Shown in pieces: positions 63,066 to 64,000 of a stretch of 64,000 nt of DNA. The notes under the pieces are model-generated. The model made no database searches, was not told the DNA's origin, and saw nothing but the letters and a program-made list of their open reading frames with translations. Source of the stretch: Xiphias gladius (Eukaryota; Chordata; Actinopteri; Istiophoriformes; Xiphiidae). The stretch is taken from contig NC_053420.1 of NCBI RefSeq assembly GCF_016859285.1, positions 6,238,501 through 6,302,500 of the forward strand. Direction: 5' to 3'. A program made the translations under genes and the position numbers. How positions within the stretch are numbered: the first letter of the stretch is position 1; each line of letters begins with the position of its first letter.

Positions 63066-64000
63066 GTGATTTAATGTAATGTTTTGCCTTAAGCACCATT
63101 TCAGTAACAAATTATTAAAACCTGGCAGTGTGTCGAGCTGACAATCAGTTCTGAAAATGACCTTGTTGTTACTGATACCTGCTAAAAAACGTCAAAAAAA
63201 GGGTTTTGTATTCTGCAATTTTAAAGAATTGTTTCAGAGCTGATATTGAAATTCAGGAGTAAAATTTGCCAAGTTATTAAAAATATGTAATTATATCCAT
63301 GTCTGGTCTGAAGGCTAAGTTATAATTTCACAATTTGAAATGTATCCAACAAATCAAAATACAACAGATTCTCAACTGCAGAGAGAACCAGGCCTTTATT
63401 TCTTATTTGCCCTGTTTTACAAGTATATTTGATCAATTTTAGTTGTTTTCTGATCTTGCTGTTGATGCAAAGTCAACACTTCCTCCAGGTTTATCTGGTG
63501 TCTTGATAAAATCAGCAGTACGTACATTTCCGCTGCACTAATTCAACCAGTACAAAAACAGAGATGTGTCATACTCACCACTCTGGTGGTCTCACTTTCT
63601 CCTCTTTAACAGGAATACCGTTGTTATCCTTTCATTTCAGTCACTTCTACTTTTCTCTTCTTTTTCTGTCGCTGTTGATCTGCCTCTGTTGCTCAGTGCA
63701 ACTTCCTGCACGTGTTTCAATTTAAAAGCCTTTCAGTGGCTTGAAACATCTTCAGAAAGGATAAAGTTTTATTAGTAGTAGCTTAATAGTGATAGAAAAA
63801 ACAGCATAGTAGACACGCTTGAATTAATTAATTTGTGGATCAAAACAATAATTTCTGTTAGGGGGGAGGAAGTGTTTTAAGGAGTGTGGTGAGCAACACA
63901 TGACTGTAGTTGTGCTGTGGAAATGTACAATGTGAAATATGAGTGTACAGTTAATTCCACCCTTCCTCCAGTGTTTGCTTGTGTTGGCTATTATTTGAAA

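Larger units (their letters stand above)
58902..64000. other. rbbp5 intron 13 or 3' flank
   Basis: No match to the conserved C-terminal residues of RBBP5 was found here by eye. Bases 59300-61400 are unremarkable AT-rich sequence. The first 200 bases hold the C-rich repeat at 59039-59090. A (CA)n lies at 61454-61500 and a dispersed repeat at 62580-63065. Confidence 0.5.

Overview
The window is vertebrate nuclear DNA, almost certainly from a percomorph-type teleost fish. Four recognisable vertebrate genes are split by GT-AG introns. Long (CA)n tracts are frequent, and the introns and spacers hold relics of fish-typical interspersed repeats. No bacterial, plasmid or viral gene arrangement is visible.

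Layout. (1) 389-8829, minus: the first ten coding exons of nischarin (NISCH), PX domain plus the start of the leucine-rich repeats; the gene runs off the left edge. Intron 1 carries a dead Tc1 transposase. (2) 11925-12662, plus: a single-exon, 245-residue, low-complexity protein resembling CCER1, with a 21-bp coding tandem repeat and a polyadenylation signal 220 bases downstream. (3) 12.9-28.7 kb: about 16 kb without a supportable gene; it holds microsatellites, a diverged tandem array and repeat relics. (4) 28786-35528, minus: complete HGH1 in nine coding exons, with an inverted-repeat element in intron 1. (5) 40857-44988, minus: complete TMEM263 in three coding exons. (6) 50207-58901 and beyond, plus: RBBP5, thirteen coding exons visible. 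The terminal exon known from other vertebrates is not seen and probably lies past the right edge. Intron 11 contains a LINE relic in the same orientation.

The genes do not form a pathway. NISCH is an endosomal and cytoskeletal scaffold, HGH1 an eEF2 folding chaperone, TMEM263 a small membrane protein linked to growth, and RBBP5 a WD40 core subunit of the MLL/SET1 H3K4 methyltransferases. Their human counterparts lie on different chromosomes, so the neighbourhood is a fish-specific arrangement.

I found no convincing undescribed system. The points most worth a second look are a twelve-unit (Gly-Val) repeat grown into the RBBP5 C-terminus beside a splice donor, the coding minisatellite in the CCER1-like gene, the HGH1 stop codon embedded in a poly(A) signal, several inverted-repeat mobile elements, and an unassigned spliced-looking minus-strand region at 47.7-48.6 kb. 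Exon borders were read by eye from splice motifs and protein continuity; no alignment was run.
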